Shown here: positions 48,616 through 61,052 of the stretch, piece by piece
How positions within the stretch are numbered: the first letter of the stretch is position 1
How the letters are laid out: every line of letters begins with the position of its first letter
Assembly: GCA_013398955.1 (NCBI GenBank)
Contig: VWPU01003220.1
Location: 310,001 to 374,000, forward strand
Length of the DNA: 64,000 nt
DNA from: Callaeas wilsoni
Taxonomy: Eukaryota > Chordata > Aves > Passeriformes > Callaeidae
Direction of reading: 5' to 3'
Made by a program: the position numbers and the translations under genes
The notes under the pieces: model-generated
Told to the model about the DNA's origin: nothing
Database searches by the model: none
Seen by the model: only the letters and a program-made list of their open reading frames with translations

Positions 48616-49305
48616 AGAATCACAGAGTCACAGAATGAACTAGGTTGGAAAGGACCTCTAAGACCATCTAGTCCAACCTATGACCTAACACCTCCTCATC
48701 CACTAAACCATGGCACAGAGTGCCACGTCCAGTTTTTTTTAAACTGATCCAGGGTTGGTGACTCCACCACCTCCCTAGGCAGACGATTCCAGTGTGCAAT
48801 CACTCCTTCAGTGAAGAATTTCTTTCTAACATCTACCCTAGCCTTCCCTTGGCACAGCTTGAGGCTGTGTCCTCTCGTTCTCTGAGTTGTTGCCTGGGAG
48901 AAGAGACCGATCTCCACCCGACTACAACCACCTCTCAAGGAGTTGGAGAGAGTGATAAGGTCACCCCTGAGTCTCCTTTTTTCCAGGCTCAACACCCCCA
49001 GCTCCCTCAGCTGTTCCTCATAGGGCTTGTGTTCCAAACCCTCCACCAGCCTTGTTGCCCTCCTTGGACGCGTTCAAGAATCTCAAGGTCCTTCCTGAAC
49101 TGAGGGGCCCAGAACTGGACACAGCACTCAGGGTGCAGCCTCACCAGTGCCGAGTGCCGGGGAAGAATGACTTCCCTGGTCCTGCTGGCCACACTGTTCC
49201 TGACACAGGCCAGGATGCCGTTGGCCTTTTTGGCCACCTGGGCACACTGCTGGCTCATGTTCAGTCAGTTGTGGACCAGTGCCCCCAGGTCCCTTTGCTT
49301 TTTAA
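48616..49305 (-). repeat. CR1 LINE copy, 5'-truncated, about 690 bp
   Basis: The 3' end faces low coordinates: on the plus strand it starts AGAATCACAGAGTCACAGAATG, GGTTGGAAAGGACCTCTAAG and ACCATCTAGTCCAACC, the reverse complement of a bird CR1 3' end. It continues into GACTCCACCACCTCCCTAGGCAG, GAGTCTCCTTTTTTCCAGGCTCAACACC, CAGCACTCAGGGTGCAGCCTCACCAG and GGCCTTTTTGGCCACCTGGGCACACTGCTGGCTCATGTTC. This is the best preserved CR1 in the window. It lies antisense to the CR1 copies that are on the plus strand and in the same direction as DLG2. The 5' edge near 49305 is approximate. Confidence 0.93.
48696..49261 (-). pseudogene. Remnant of CR1 ORF2 C-terminal coding region, frameshifted
   Basis: Within the CR1 copy the minus strand still encodes the region after the reverse transcriptase domain. 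One frame gives a peptide starting [20 protein letters not shown] (from 49258), and another gives [15 protein letters not shown] through [20 protein letters not shown] to a stop at about 48696. The two frames join at a single-base loss near 49068, in an ERVQ-coding stretch. ORF2 is the endonuclease/reverse transcriptase protein used for LINE mobilisation; this piece lacks both catalytic domains, so it cannot support movement. The GC content is higher than the host intron, as expected for a CR1 body. Confidence 0.88.
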
Positions 49306-52300
49306 TGCAGTGTGAAATCTTGGAAAAGCTGGACACATCTCCTCATTCCTGGCATCCAACTTGCATAGCCATGCTCACCCAGCAGAGCAGCTTATGTCTC
49401 ATTAACCTTGACAGCTCTGTAGGAATTACTGTTTTGTACAGTGTACAGTGCAGACATATTTCAAGATACCTCTGGTGTTTTAGGCAGAAAATGACTCTGT
49501 CAAGGTGGAAAAAAACAACAAAAAAACCCCCCCAAAACCACCCAACACTTCCCTGCCTCGGAATTCTCCTTCTTCAACAAATATTTATGTAAGACATTGC
49601 AAACGAACAAAACCTACTTTTTATTAATAGCTAAGCTAATTCATTTAGCTATTTTGATGCTTCAGGGTCATGGTGGAAGACCATATTTTCAGACATTTAT
49701 TCAGTTTCCATGATTCCCCATCCAAAATCATTGCCCTGGGGCATTTGCTACTTATTATTTTTGTTTCATTGCTTTTTTCCTTGCTTCTGCTTTTTACCAA
49801 GCGTAGTTCCATTTCTTGGGAGCCAAGCATATTACACTGATATCTTAACAAAGATGCTGGCTTAGCTTGCTGAAGACATGAGTTCCCATGAAGAAACAAC
49901 ACAGAGCTGACCACTTCCAGAGTTTCCTAGGCCTGGCTATACTGGAAAGGCAGCTTGGTAGTCTCAGCTAACCCTGTAACTACACTGAGTAGATATTCCT
50001 CTTTTCTAGAGTTGTAAATGATGGCAAGTGATTCCTACCCACCTTCATCTGTTTATAAATTTCCTCCTGAGTGACCCACCTGTCATCTATGTGGTTCATA
50101 TGAGTGTTCCCAAACCCCTTTCAATGAGAATGAATGGGCTTAGCCTGTGTACTCCATTTACACTAACCAGGCTGACTGATCCAGAATGGAAAGCGCTCTA
50201 ACACAAATGTATGGATACAGAGCTGGGAGCACACTGCATACAACACTGTTGCATGCGGAAGATGCCACCTTGTACTACACCATGCTGGGAAAAGACAAAA
50301 AGGGTACAGTCCTACTTCATCATCTCCAGAAACAGTAGCAACTTAGTGTGACTAAGGAGGCACAGGATCCATCTAGGAATTACATGAGAAACTTTTTGAA
50401 ATCAACCTGGAAATGAAGATCAGTCTGACCCACCCAATTTTCAGATAAAAATGAAAAAAAGGAGACACTGCTTAATCAGGGCTCAAAATTCCCAAGTGAA
50501 CTTCTATGAAAACTTACACAAAAACTTTCACAGCTAAGACATTGTATGCCAGTTTTGTACTTATACTCCACAAAATTCTGATATACTCAGAGTGGAGAGA
50601 AATAAAAAAGAGGTTCATAAAAGAGACTTTAGGGAAAAAAAATTTCTTACTGAAAATAAAGCGATGTAGAAGCTAATGTGATTTTATTAATTCCATAAAC
50701 CAGCATGAAAGTTGTAGCTTACAGTAAAAAAAAAAACAACCTCCCACAAATCATTTAAAATTATCATAAACCAAAGCAGAAAATTAAACAGTAGCAAGAA
50801 TACCAATAGCACCAGAGGTAATTATTCATAGAACAGGACAGTCTTACAGACTATCAAAAATACAGAGATCAGAAGGACCATCAGTGACAGAAACAGGATC
50901 TTGGCCAAAGTATTATGAATATAAACATGGATATACTTCTTTAGGCTGAACTGTTTTTCTATTATGATTAATACAACTTCCTAACATTGGAAATGCCATT
51001 AATAAATGATTCACTCCTCGATTTCAAAATCTGCCAGGTAAAAACTACCTCTCCCTGTAACTGCAACTTTTCTACACTCAGCTGTGCTGCTCTTCCAGTC
51101 AAGGATATCTTCAGCCATCTCCTAAGGCTGTCTGGAACACTATTGAATTAAAAAGAATTCAGCAAAGCCTGGAAACAAAATTGTCCAATTTTACCATTTA
51201 AAAAAAACCCCTTAAAACAATCCCCAATATCCTGAACAAAAAAGAAAAGAAGAAAATGGATAAAAGCATTCCCACTTGTGTATTGATCTTTTGTAAGAGG
51301 CAGTATTGAGAGCAGCTACAGAATCACATTAGTTTGCTAGAGCTTCCTGATTAAAGGGGGATTACTGTTTCTCATACAAACAGGTAAAAGGGAATGGTTC
51401 AGCACATTACAAGCTTCAGTGAATTTAAACAGGACAAATACATATATTACCTCAGGATAAGTCATGCTTCCTGCATCCCTCTTAGCTTATTATAGGGAAT
51501 ATTTTGAGTCCCCTGAAGTATGTTGTGCATTTGTCCACTAATTAGAAATGGAGGGTATAGCTATGGCCAGGATGCTCAGAAATGTTGTTTAACCTGAGCA
51601 TCAGATCATGTAAAATTGCACTAATGTCTGAAAAAACACTGTCATACCAGTAAATGCCTTGCAATTACTGCTGATACTGTTGACTTCATCATTCACAGAA
51701 CCACCAAAACCCACCCTTATGGCATAAAACAGCTGGAAAAGGTTTCCTTAATCAAGTCCCAAGTCCTGCTTTTACAGAAAAACAAACCCTAAAATACCAT
51801 GCACAAACTATTCAAATACTTTCCTACAATAAGTTCCATTTTGGCATTTCATAGCTGTTGGAAGGACACTCATAGCACCCAGTTCTCAAATAGGTAGACT
51901 CATTCTTCTAGCTGAACAGGGCTAAAGCTGACTTAATTGGCTTTTACCCCAGCACAGTTCCTCTCTGTAAATTGCTCTTTTCCGTTGTACATTGATTCTC
52001 ATGGCAGATTTAGAGAGAAAACACGACTTCACCCACCCATTTCCATTTTGCTAAATAAACAATCCAATCTTAGTTAACAAAGAAAATGTCAGAGTCAGTC
52101 CTACAGGAAGCAGATCTCTGCTGTCTCCCTGGTGTGCTGGTGAGCCATGTTACCAGGCAAGGCTTATAGATCAATAGAAAATGGAAGTGCTGAAAACTTC
52201 CCACCTCATATCCAGGCTTCTTACATTCTTTCATGATACTGACGAGCATCTCAGAATAAGAATGGCAACCTCTACAGTTTTCCCAAGGACCAGTTGTTTG

Positions 52301-53009
52301 TTCTCTGGAGTAAGTGAATATTTTGTTATCCTTATGTTACTGGTTTATCAGTGGTTTCCTTACAGAAAATTAGTTTAGTGCTTGCCTGCCTGTCTGTCTG
52401 TCTATCTATCTATCTCAGGCTGGTTTCTCCAAGGCTCTCTGACTTCCTGCTTCACTACTTATAACTGCTCAGGATGATCCAGGTAGGGAAAAGCAGTGGA
52501 TCAAGATGATGCAAGAGGATGCTTATGCTGTTTATGATAAAAAGCTTTTAGCACTAAAAAGTGTCACATCCATACAGCTTTCAGAGACAGTTTGGACAGG
52601 AATGATCAAAACCAATAAACACTTCAGATTTTTTTTGACAATGATGAATGATTTAAGTTCCCTATACACACTTTTCCAAGAAAGAGATGTATTCAGATCA
52701 AATGAGAGAATCAGGCGAGATCATCTGGGAGTGTATTATGGTCTGGGATTTGGGATCAAGTTCCTAAATGTTGTCTGTGTTGGGACAATTGACTGCACCT
52801 TCTGAAGCAAATGGAGATGATTTAGCTTAGACTGCAATGCTAAAGGCTGTATCAAATTGCATTGCCTAGCATTTTCCAAGGACAAACAGGACTCTCTTAC
52901 ACTGGTGCCAGGCATCAGAAACTTGCAACTGGAGCATGAGCCTGATTTCTCAGAAGTAATAGGAATTGAAGAGCTTGCCAGTGAGTGAGCAGAAAGTCTT
53001 TGGGGGCCC
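49306..53009. other. Intronic unique sequence, no gene seen
   Basis: AT-rich intron with a compound tetranucleotide repeat at 52384-52415. No coding exon or interspersed repeat recognised; the open frame at 52506-52805 (99 codons) shows no domain. Confidence 0.55.
52384..52415. repeat. Compound TGCC/TGTC/TATC tetranucleotide microsatellite
   Basis: Two TGCC-type units, three TGTC units and three to four TATC units in a row, a compound stepwise-mutated tetranucleotide array likely to vary in length between individuals. Confidence 0.9.
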
Positions 53010-53165
53010 TAAGTCCCAATCAGGTCTTTTTACAGATGTTTGCTAATTTGTTATTAAAGATCCTCAGGGATGGAGACATTTCAACCACCCCAAACAGTCT
53101 ATTCTCATGGTTCACTCTCCTTTCTGCAGCTGCATTTTTTCCCTAATGTCTCATCTTAAGCTTTT
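53010..53165 (-). repeat. Strongly decayed CR1 LINE fragment
   Basis: The plus strand words CAGGGATGGAGACATTTCAACCACC, CAAACAGTCTATTCTCATGGTTCACTCTCC and TTTTTTCCCTAATGTCTCATCTTAAGC follow, with many changes, the reverse complement of the CR1 block coding the C-terminal ORF2 (gggatggagactccacaacc, ..cctgttccaatgcttcaccatcc, ..ttttctaatgtc). Ends are approximate and no 3' terminal repeat is left. Confidence 0.55.
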
Positions 53166-56100
53166 TTGGAGCTTTTTAAGACTGTTCATTCTAATTCACA
53201 ATGAATACAAGAAAACAATATGGCAAACTGAAATATTTAAAGACTAACACTACAGTAAAATTACAAAATGTAATGAAAGAGGAATGCAGCTAAACAGGCA
53301 AGTAGGGATGGTTTTGCAAAGGTAAACCTTTTGAAAAAACTCTGCAGGTGTCAAAAATTAGACCTTAAAGAAAATTATTGTATATGAATTGGGACAGATG
53401 AAGCTCATTACTGCCCATGGCCTACATGCTATAAAATGGGCTAGTATCGCTAGAGAAACCTTTTTAGTGTGTCCCTGTAATTAGCACAAAAGTACTATTA
53501 TTGTAATTAACTGAATCCCATAGTACCTAGTGCAATGTTCATGGCTTTAAGCAGGTTAATGTGAAAATTAATTTGTGCTAATTCACGCAAGATCAGTGAT
53601 GCCCAAACTAATCTGGCTGCAGTGGCATTTTGTGAAATAATAGTATTTTCCTGTTGACTTGCACAAGGCACTGAAGCTACAAGAATGTCACATAAACCCA
53701 TCTTAGCTTTCATTTGTGACAAAACTGTTGTGATAGTTTTCCATCTTCTTGGGATAAATGTCTTGTGAGACTCACTCCTAAGTGAATAAATGATGTACTA
53801 GATCTTGACATATGAATTAATGGGATAAGAGATTTGGGCAGGTTCTTTAGGCTGGTCAAGGGGCTGGCTGGTCTCAGAACAGACTGTTCTCCAGGATGAG
53901 TTACCTTTTCATCTCCTTTGACTTCTAGGGCAAAGCATGTTGCTGCATGTACACAAGAAAGAAGATAAAATTCTTTTGTGTACAAAAGCTTAAGTCCAAG
54001 AGACTGTAGAATAATTCAAAGGGACTTGAATTCTTCTCAACTTAGTCCTGGGAAAGATGGGAAAATAATAAAATACAACTACCTGGAGGACTGAGAGAGA
54101 ACACAGTTGAAGTCAAGCCAAATCAGAGAGTGGTTCAGTCTTAAGGGAAAGGAAGAGAGAAGATAACTTGTTTCCGTGCTTGTTGCTTTTTATTCTTCCA
54201 CTAAAATAAAACATCTTGCAGTGGACAGACAATTTCTGTTCCCTGTTAGCTTTAGGCTGGAGAAACACTGTCATCACCTGTCAGCGCAATAGGGAAAATT
54301 AAGCCTCACAGCTTGAACTAAACTGTCTTGTAGCTGTGACTACTGTTGCACTTTCTGGACAGTGACTGGCTATGCTAGGAATGGCTAATTAGGGCTTTTT
54401 TGATCTCTTTTCTGCAGTTGGTATTAAATTAACTCTTGCACCTTGCCTAGCTTGCCTTCCTTCAAAGGGATGCAGTCCCACATGAGTGGTTATTATGAAC
54501 ATCTAGAACCATCACTCCTTCAGCTCAAAGCTGCTGTCTTTGGTCATCCTCCTGCAGACATCTGCTACCACAATAATGTGAGGGCAACAGAGCAGAAGCC
54601 TCACAATCTAACCCCATTCCTGGATCCTTTCTTGTTCCCTGGCCCCTCACCCACTACCTTGAGGTGGGCAGATGACAGGGCAAATCATGAAGGCTGAGTT
54701 CAGTCTGTTGGGGTTCATCTTCTAGGGACCCTAAAAAGAGCCTTACCCACAGCTCCATTCAGGGCCACCATCTTCCAGAGAACCTTCTCTCCCACTGGAT
54801 ACAGAGGAGCCTGGTGGACCAACCTTCCTTGCCCTTGCCAGTAACAGCAGGGTTCTGAGGCCCTTCTGTCCTGTCTGCTCAACACAACAAATCAAAGCCC
54901 GCATGTTCCCTCTCTTGACCCTTTCTGTTGCACCTTTAGAATACAAATTCACAGAACACTGCATTTAATGGTAATACTAAACTACGTGTCTCTGCCCCCA
55001 CTGCCCCAGCAGTTCCCACCTGTTGATGGGACAAGAGTTAAAGTTTAGCTCTGTTTTTAAGGAACGTAACAGTGGGCTTAGTCAGCTCTGACAAGGAGAT
55101 GGATACAAGTGGGTAGAAGTTTTCTTCACAGCTTTGCCAGCCCCTGCATAGCAAGGAAGGCCACAAAGCTTCAGGTTTTCCAGTCCTTCCGCCTCCTTTT
55201 CTGCTCCCTGGGCTCATCTATAACCTCGCCAAAGGCTAAGTGAGAGCTGAGCAACCTTCCTGCACCTCCTACAGCCCTCAGGACACAGGGGCTGGTGAGC
55301 AACAACTCTTCTCCACTTGCAAACTGCCCAGCATATGTCAGTGTGTCCTGTGCCTTGTTCTTTGCCTGTCCAGAGGGGTTAATCTCCGCGTTTATTTCCT
55401 CTTTTCAGTCATCTGCCTCATGTCTCCACCATTCCTCGTAAATTACCTGTAAAATAGTTTTTTAAAGAATACATAACTCTGCTTTCTGCTCAGCATCACT
55501 TCTCTTTAGTCTGTTTCCCAAAGCCTTCAGTATCCTACCTACTGCAGATCTGGCAGGGTCACGAAATATTTGAGAACCATGTAAATTTCATTCTCCTTTT
55601 TACATATGAATCTGTTTGTTTTGTTTTGTTTGTTAGTTTGCTTGTTTCCCTAACTTCAGCCAGACACTGAGCTTGTTGGGCCCAATTCGTGTCCATTCCT
55701 ACATCAGATACCCATCTGAAGAGTGGCCCATGATGATTTCAGGTGCATTTTGCTACCATTATTTTAATTTTCCTTTTCACAAGGCCACGTAGTTGAAAAT
55801 CAAGTGAGGGGAAGTTGAGCTGGGAGAGAAAACAGTAAAGTGAATAAAGGGCAGTGAAACAACCTCTTTTTTCTCTAAAATGAGATGCGAAGCTTTCTGG
55901 AAGCTAAGTAAATCACATTGGTTTATATAATTCAATTTTTTAATACTATTAAAAAAGGAATTGTAAATGTGTAAAATGGAAAAGGATAACAGATAAAGTT
56001 TTGTTATATTCTTAAAGGTAAACAGAAAGCTGAGAATACCTTGCAATTTCAAGCTTAGAAGACACATACAAAGAAGTCCTAAAGACACTGCAAGTACAGC

Positions 56101-56610
56101 TTTAAAATATTTTATAGTCAACTTGCAACAGGGCATAATAGTTCTGTTCATTACAAAAAAATATGTGTCTTTGAAATTACGAGCCTAGTTTGACTTTCAT
56201 GTGTTATTAGCTCTCAGTGGAACTGAAGCATTTAAATTGATTGTAATGAGACATTAGCAGACACTGTTACTGCAGCAAACCATTCCTGTTTGGAGACGGC
56301 TGGCACAGGAGGCCTCTAAAAGCATCCCAACAGGCAGCAAGTATCGTGCACTGACAAAGGGAAACAAAAATCAGTTTTAGAGAGGTCTGCCATGCAGCTG
56401 GCATTGCTGTGCAGGACATGCCAAGTGGCTGCTCTGAAGGCAAAGGAAGCCAGCACCCTTCAAAGGGTGGGAAGGGATGCTGAAGGAAGTGCTGGTTAAA
56501 TGCACATCTGGTTTTAAATATACACAAATGAATTTCTGCCAGATGCTAAACCAGAAAGAATTAAACCTCTAGTTAAAAACAAAACAAAACAAATTAAAGC
56601 AAGCCTCTCA
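53166..56610. other. Intronic unique sequence, no gene seen
   Basis: No recognised repeat family. The part around 54450-55450 is moderately GC-richer than the rest. Open frames here (for example 55777-56151 minus, 124 codons) have hydrophobic, low-complexity content typical of chance frames in AT-rich DNA. A T-rich TTTG run lies near 55613-55650. Confidence 0.55.
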
Positions 56611-56612
56611 AA

Positions 56613-56670
56613 GCAATAGTAATAATAATAATATTAATATTATTATTATTATTAATAATAATAATAACAA
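56613..56670. repeat. AAT/ATT microsatellite forming perfect palindromes
   Basis: An AAT run switches to ATT and back to AAT. This makes two overlapping perfect inverted repeats: 56620-56651 (32 bp, centre at 56635/56636) and 56640-56667 (28 bp, centre at 56653/56654). Entirely A and T, so it could extrude as a cruciform or slip during replication. Confidence 0.92.
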
Positions 56671-58963
56671 CTTACATATCTGTCTGACACCAGGATGCTG
56701 AAGGTGAATCTATTCCTAGAATCGTAAGAATTATCTTGTGACTTCTACCTCTTTTTCTTCATCTTCAAAAGCCTCTCTCACCCCTATCAACTTTTTCTAG
56801 TTTCTGCTACAGTTTAAATACAATTCAATGAAGGACCTATATCAGAGACTCTATTTCTCTTTTCTCCCCTCATCTTTCTCCATTTCTTTGCTATCTAACT
56901 ATGCCAACAAAGTGGAATAGCCTCTCACAATTACTCTGTTTTTATGAAGCTTGTAAGAATTTCATAGCTCTAAGACTGCCACTGAAGCTTGTTCATGTAT
57001 ATACACATCTTTTTGTTTATTCATTTCTAGTGCTTGCGTAACCTAAATTTCTAAGGTAAGTAACCTGAAAAAGGGATTATGAAATACTCTGAAGAGAAAC
57101 CATTGCAAATGTGACAGCTGCTAAGAATCACTATGACTTTCCTATTCCTCCTTCTCCTAGAGGTTACTATTGTTGCTGGCTGAGGAAACAGCTGTAGCGT
57201 GCTCACGAAGGGCAGAAAAGGCCTGGAGAAGACAGATTTGCCCTTTGGCAGTTTGATGTCTTGCTGGAAAGCTTGTCAACCTTATTTACATTTTAATTTT
57301 CATGCCAGCTTCTACAAGGTTTTATATTCACATTCTGCTTTAAAGTATCTCCTTGACTATAATCACAACGACCTTTACATGTCTTCCCCCATTACCCTCT
57401 GGGCTGCAGTCCCTGCTCACTGGGCTATCCAGGGACTAGCAGTAAGAAATGTCAGGCTAAGCATGACATTTATGCAGACAGTTGGCTGCTTGTAAGGTAG
57501 ACTTTTCTTACTTTTTTAAAAAAATTATTATTTCCTGTAGGAGATTAAAGAGCAGTGTGGGCGACGGTCACATAGTTCTAAAGGAGAGTGGTAAGGGAAA
57601 ATCCCTTTCCTGTAAGACTGGAGTAAAACTGGCAATGTGCATCACCTGACAGCGGCTACCCTTGGGAGCAAAGAAGGCAGGAGGGATGAAATTGGGCAGT
57701 GACTGATTACTATTGACATTATTTTTACCAACAGATTGACAACAGAACTTGGCAGGATTATGCTCCTGGCTAGTTAAGAGAAGCACTACCATAAACATGC
57801 CCTGCTCCAAATAAATCAGAGCACAGGCACAGAAGTACTGTGCATGCATTAGCCCCCAGCCTGTCAAGCTGCTACAAAAATGCATGGTTTTTCTTACACT
57901 CAAAATAATGCCAGTTGAAAACACACACAGATTATTCAAGGTTTTATGAGCACTCTGTGGCACCTTTCAGTCATTACAGAAAAGACTTTACTGAATATAT
58001 TTTAATCAAGTAAAGCTTTCAAAGCTGCTGAAGTATCCCTAGCATAGAGAGTGGTGGTTTTGTTGTTACAGGCTAATCCTGACTTTCTGACAAATTCACC
58101 ATTTCAGGATTTCCAAATACAGAAGCATCCTCTTCTCAGAGTTACAGAGAACACTTCTGGGGATATGGTTATCATAAATAATTTCAGATTCCATAACTTC
58201 TACATTTCTGATTAATTTTGATAAACATTTACTTATAAAAAAAATTTTGTATCCTGTGACTATGAACAGATGTAAGAATGAGGCCAAGGTGGGCTGTACT
58301 GCTCAGGCTTAAATGAAATACCATCTCTGGGGTGAAGGAGGATTTTTTTTTTCCCCTAGGTCAGATTGCAGGGACAGTAACACTAGCTTTCTGTTACATA
58401 TCTGAATTCTGGGACTATCTCTGAATTTTATTAACATGTTCCACAGTATCATAAGGAACCTGATTTCTGTTCCTCTTGAGCATCTACTTCAATGCATCAT
58501 CACAGAATCCCTAACTAAATAAACAGCACCAAGCCTGAGTTGGTGTTTGCTAGTTTTTCCAAAGAAATATATGGGAACATCATCAGGGCAACATCTGAAC
58601 TTTCACAGTTCAAGAGTTAATTTGAAGTGTTTTGCTGTCAGCGGTACAGCCTTATCAAAATAGTTGTCAAGAAGGTTAATACATTACATATTTGTGTGGA
58701 CAAATGTGGACAGCAATATTTCTTCACTTCAAGGCACAGAAAGTCCTGCCCAAGATAATTCTGAATTCTGCATCTCCTCAAACCTGTAGATGCAAACTGA
58801 CGGTATTGGCACTGGTCCTTTCTGTTCTGTATGACCGCATGTGGCCATGACAAGACAAAAGAAGCTATTCCATTTTTGTTTTTGACCGCTCTGAGTGCTT
58901 GAGTGCTTGGTCTACTTATCCCAGGCCAGACACCCTTTATCACATGGATCTGTCACTGCAAGC
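56671..58963. other. Intronic unique sequence, no gene seen
   Basis: No recognised repeat or coding exon. The minus-strand frame at 57568-57963 (131 codons) has no known domain and no splice context. Confidence 0.55.
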
Positions 58964-59525
58964 TGTGCTAGTTTTATCAGGGGTAGAGTTAGTTTTCTTC
59001 ATGGCAGCTTGTATGGGAATATGGTTTGAATTTTTGTTGGAAATAGCATTGATAATACAGGAATTTTTTTCATTACTGCTGAGCAAGCCTTGCTCAGAGT
59101 CAAGTCCTTCCTTGGCTGCTTCTCACCCAACTCCATCAGTGAGGAGGCTGGGGGTGCACAAAGAGTCAGGAGGGGACACAGCTGGGACAGCTGACCCATG
59201 AGATATCCCAGACTATCTTACATCATGTTCAGCATGTAAAGCTGGGCGGAGAAGAAGGAATAGGGGAATGTTCATATTGAGTGAAGGGGTTTGGCTTGAT
59301 GGAACGCTGCTGTCCTGGAGATGGCTGAACACCAGCCTGCTCATGAAGAGTGATTAATGAGTTCCTTGTTTTGTTTTGCTTTTGTTTTACCTATCAAACT
59401 GTCTTTATCTCAACCCAACAGTTTGTCTCCCTTTCACCCTTCTAATTCTCTTCCTCATCTCACTTTTGGGGGAGTGAGTGAGCAGTTGCATTTGACTGAC
59501 TTGCAGATGGGGTTGAACCATGACA
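58964..59525 (+). mobile_element. Solo LTR of an avian endogenous retrovirus (plus strand)
   Basis: The element runs from TGTGCTAGTTTTATCAGGGG to GGTTGAACCATGACA, about 562 bp with TGT...ACA ends. Internal words are characteristic of a common bird LTR as I remember it: GTAGAGTTAGTTTTCTTC, GAGGAGGCTGGGGGTGCACAA, GGGGACACAGCTGGGACAGCTGACCC, CTGGAGATGGCTGAACACCAGCCTGC, AACTGTCTTTATCTCAACCCA and GGGGGAGTGAGTGAGC. The expected TATAAA-type box reads CATGTAAAG (59233-59241) and the expected ATTAAA polyadenylation signal reads ATCAAA, so both core signals look mutated. No internal viral genes follow, hence a solo LTR. Flanks CAAGC (left) and CAACG (right) are similar but not an exact target duplication. 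Confidence 0.85.
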
Positions 59526-60763
59526 CAACGTCAAGGAATATGGATCCGAAACGCCATAATTGCTGGTGGATGACACCATACCATCAGTCTGTAATTTCAG
59601 TGCTGGAGGTTTCTGTCAACCTCTCTTAAGCTTGATCTGCCACAATTACTTACCCTGAGTAAAGAGTGCTGACCTAAGAGCACAATCTGGCCTGGCTACG
59701 TGATGGCTGAGATTGAGGACCTGGGAAAGAAACGACCACTTGGAATGCTGTGATGATGTCCCTATTTTAAGCCTTGTCATTCTTCATCACAATTTCGTAA
59801 CACAGTTTTGAAGTCACCAGCATGGACAATGTTAAAAGAAATAGAAAATTCTGGAAGGGATATAATATGCTGCCTACAGCTGAAAAGAAACCAAACTTCT
59901 GAAGAGACCCAGGATCAAAAGACCTGGTAAATGTCAGTTGGATGGTACTTCTGTCATGTTACAAGACTTGATGCGGCAAGTACAGGAGATCAAGTTCTGC
60001 AACAGATCAGAGCCAATTATCAAAGTAATCCCATTTGGCCATAAAAATATCTAGTCATTTAATACTGCTAAGCCTTGTTTATAATCACAAAACTTAATGA
60101 GAACAACTTACACTGAAAGGAAAGAAGGGAAATCTCTGGAGTAGAAAGGCTGCTAAAGAGGACGCTAACAAATGCAAGCAAATTTGAGGTTTTAACTTCT
60201 TTTATATAGGCCATACTCTATTCATAGAGGATTTTTCTTTAATCAGTCAACCCAATGCTGAAGCCAGCTACAAGATTATGAAAGCACACTTTTGTTTTCA
60301 CACTCTGTGCCATGTAGGCAAGTCTCCCAATTAAGAAAAGGTTTCTTTTGTTTGCATGAGATTCTGTTTAATTTCCGGCAGGCAGATTCAGAAATAATTA
60401 CCATCTATATGGAAGGATGAATAGCAGTCAAACCTAGAATTCTCATTATCTGCCAGAATTTCAAAGTGAACTTAACTTCTAAGCAAGTATTTGGCAGGTC
60501 TGAACAAATGGGAAAAGGTATTGGACAAAAGTAGTGTTGTCTAATTTAAATTCTGAACAACAAGAATGATATTTATTAATGTTCTGGATCTCACATCTGG
60601 GAAGAGCCTGAGAGTACTCTCAAAATACTGAGAAGGATTCACATGTCTTTTGAGAAGTCTAGCTCCTCCTTGCCATACTTAAGGCATATTGAAGGTCATA
60701 CGTCAAACACTAGGGAATGGTTTGGTCAAGTGAAGACTCCAGTGCCATATGTAAAAGATTCCT
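59526..60763. other. Intronic unique sequence, no gene seen
   Basis: AT-rich intron between the solo LTR and a CR1 copy. No primer binding site or retroviral gag sequence follows the LTR, and nothing else is recognised. Confidence 0.55.
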
Positions 60764-61052
60764 GATGGAAGGCTGTAAAGAAGATGGTTCTCAGTGATTC
60801 CCAGTAGGACAGTAGGACAAGAGGCACTGGGCACAAACTGAAATACAGAAAATTCCATTTAAACATTAGAAAAAACTCCTTTATTCTAAGGACGATTGGA
60901 TAGAGGAGCAGGTTTTCCAGAGTTCTAGAGACATTAAAAACTTGACTCTACATGACCCTGAGCGATCTGCCCTTGTTGACCCTACTAGAGTGGCTGATGT
61001 TGGAGCAGACTACCCAGTTACCTCCCAGCCTTTACTATTCTGTGGTTTTGTG
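60764..61052 (+). repeat. CR1 LINE 3' portion
   Basis: The sequence shows GGCTGTAAAGAAGATGG, AGGACAAGAGGCACTGGGCACAAACTGAAATACAG, AAATTCCATTTAAACATTAG, ACATTAAAAACTTGACTCTACATGACCCTGAGC and CCTACTAGAGTGGCTGATGTTGGA, ending TACTATTCTGTGGTTTTGTGA. This is the order of the C-terminal ORF2 and 3' end of a bird CR1 subfamily with a TTCTGTG-type end. It is decayed and not coding. Confidence 0.87.

Noticed and set aside
49052..49592. Plus-strand open frames of 87 and 141 codons
   Set aside because: They are mainly antisense to the CR1 ORF2 remnant, and their length reflects the GC-richer CR1 body.
57568..57963. 131-codon open frame on the minus strand
   Set aside because: No domain and no PDZ3-like sequence, so it is not the missing upstream DLG2 exon.
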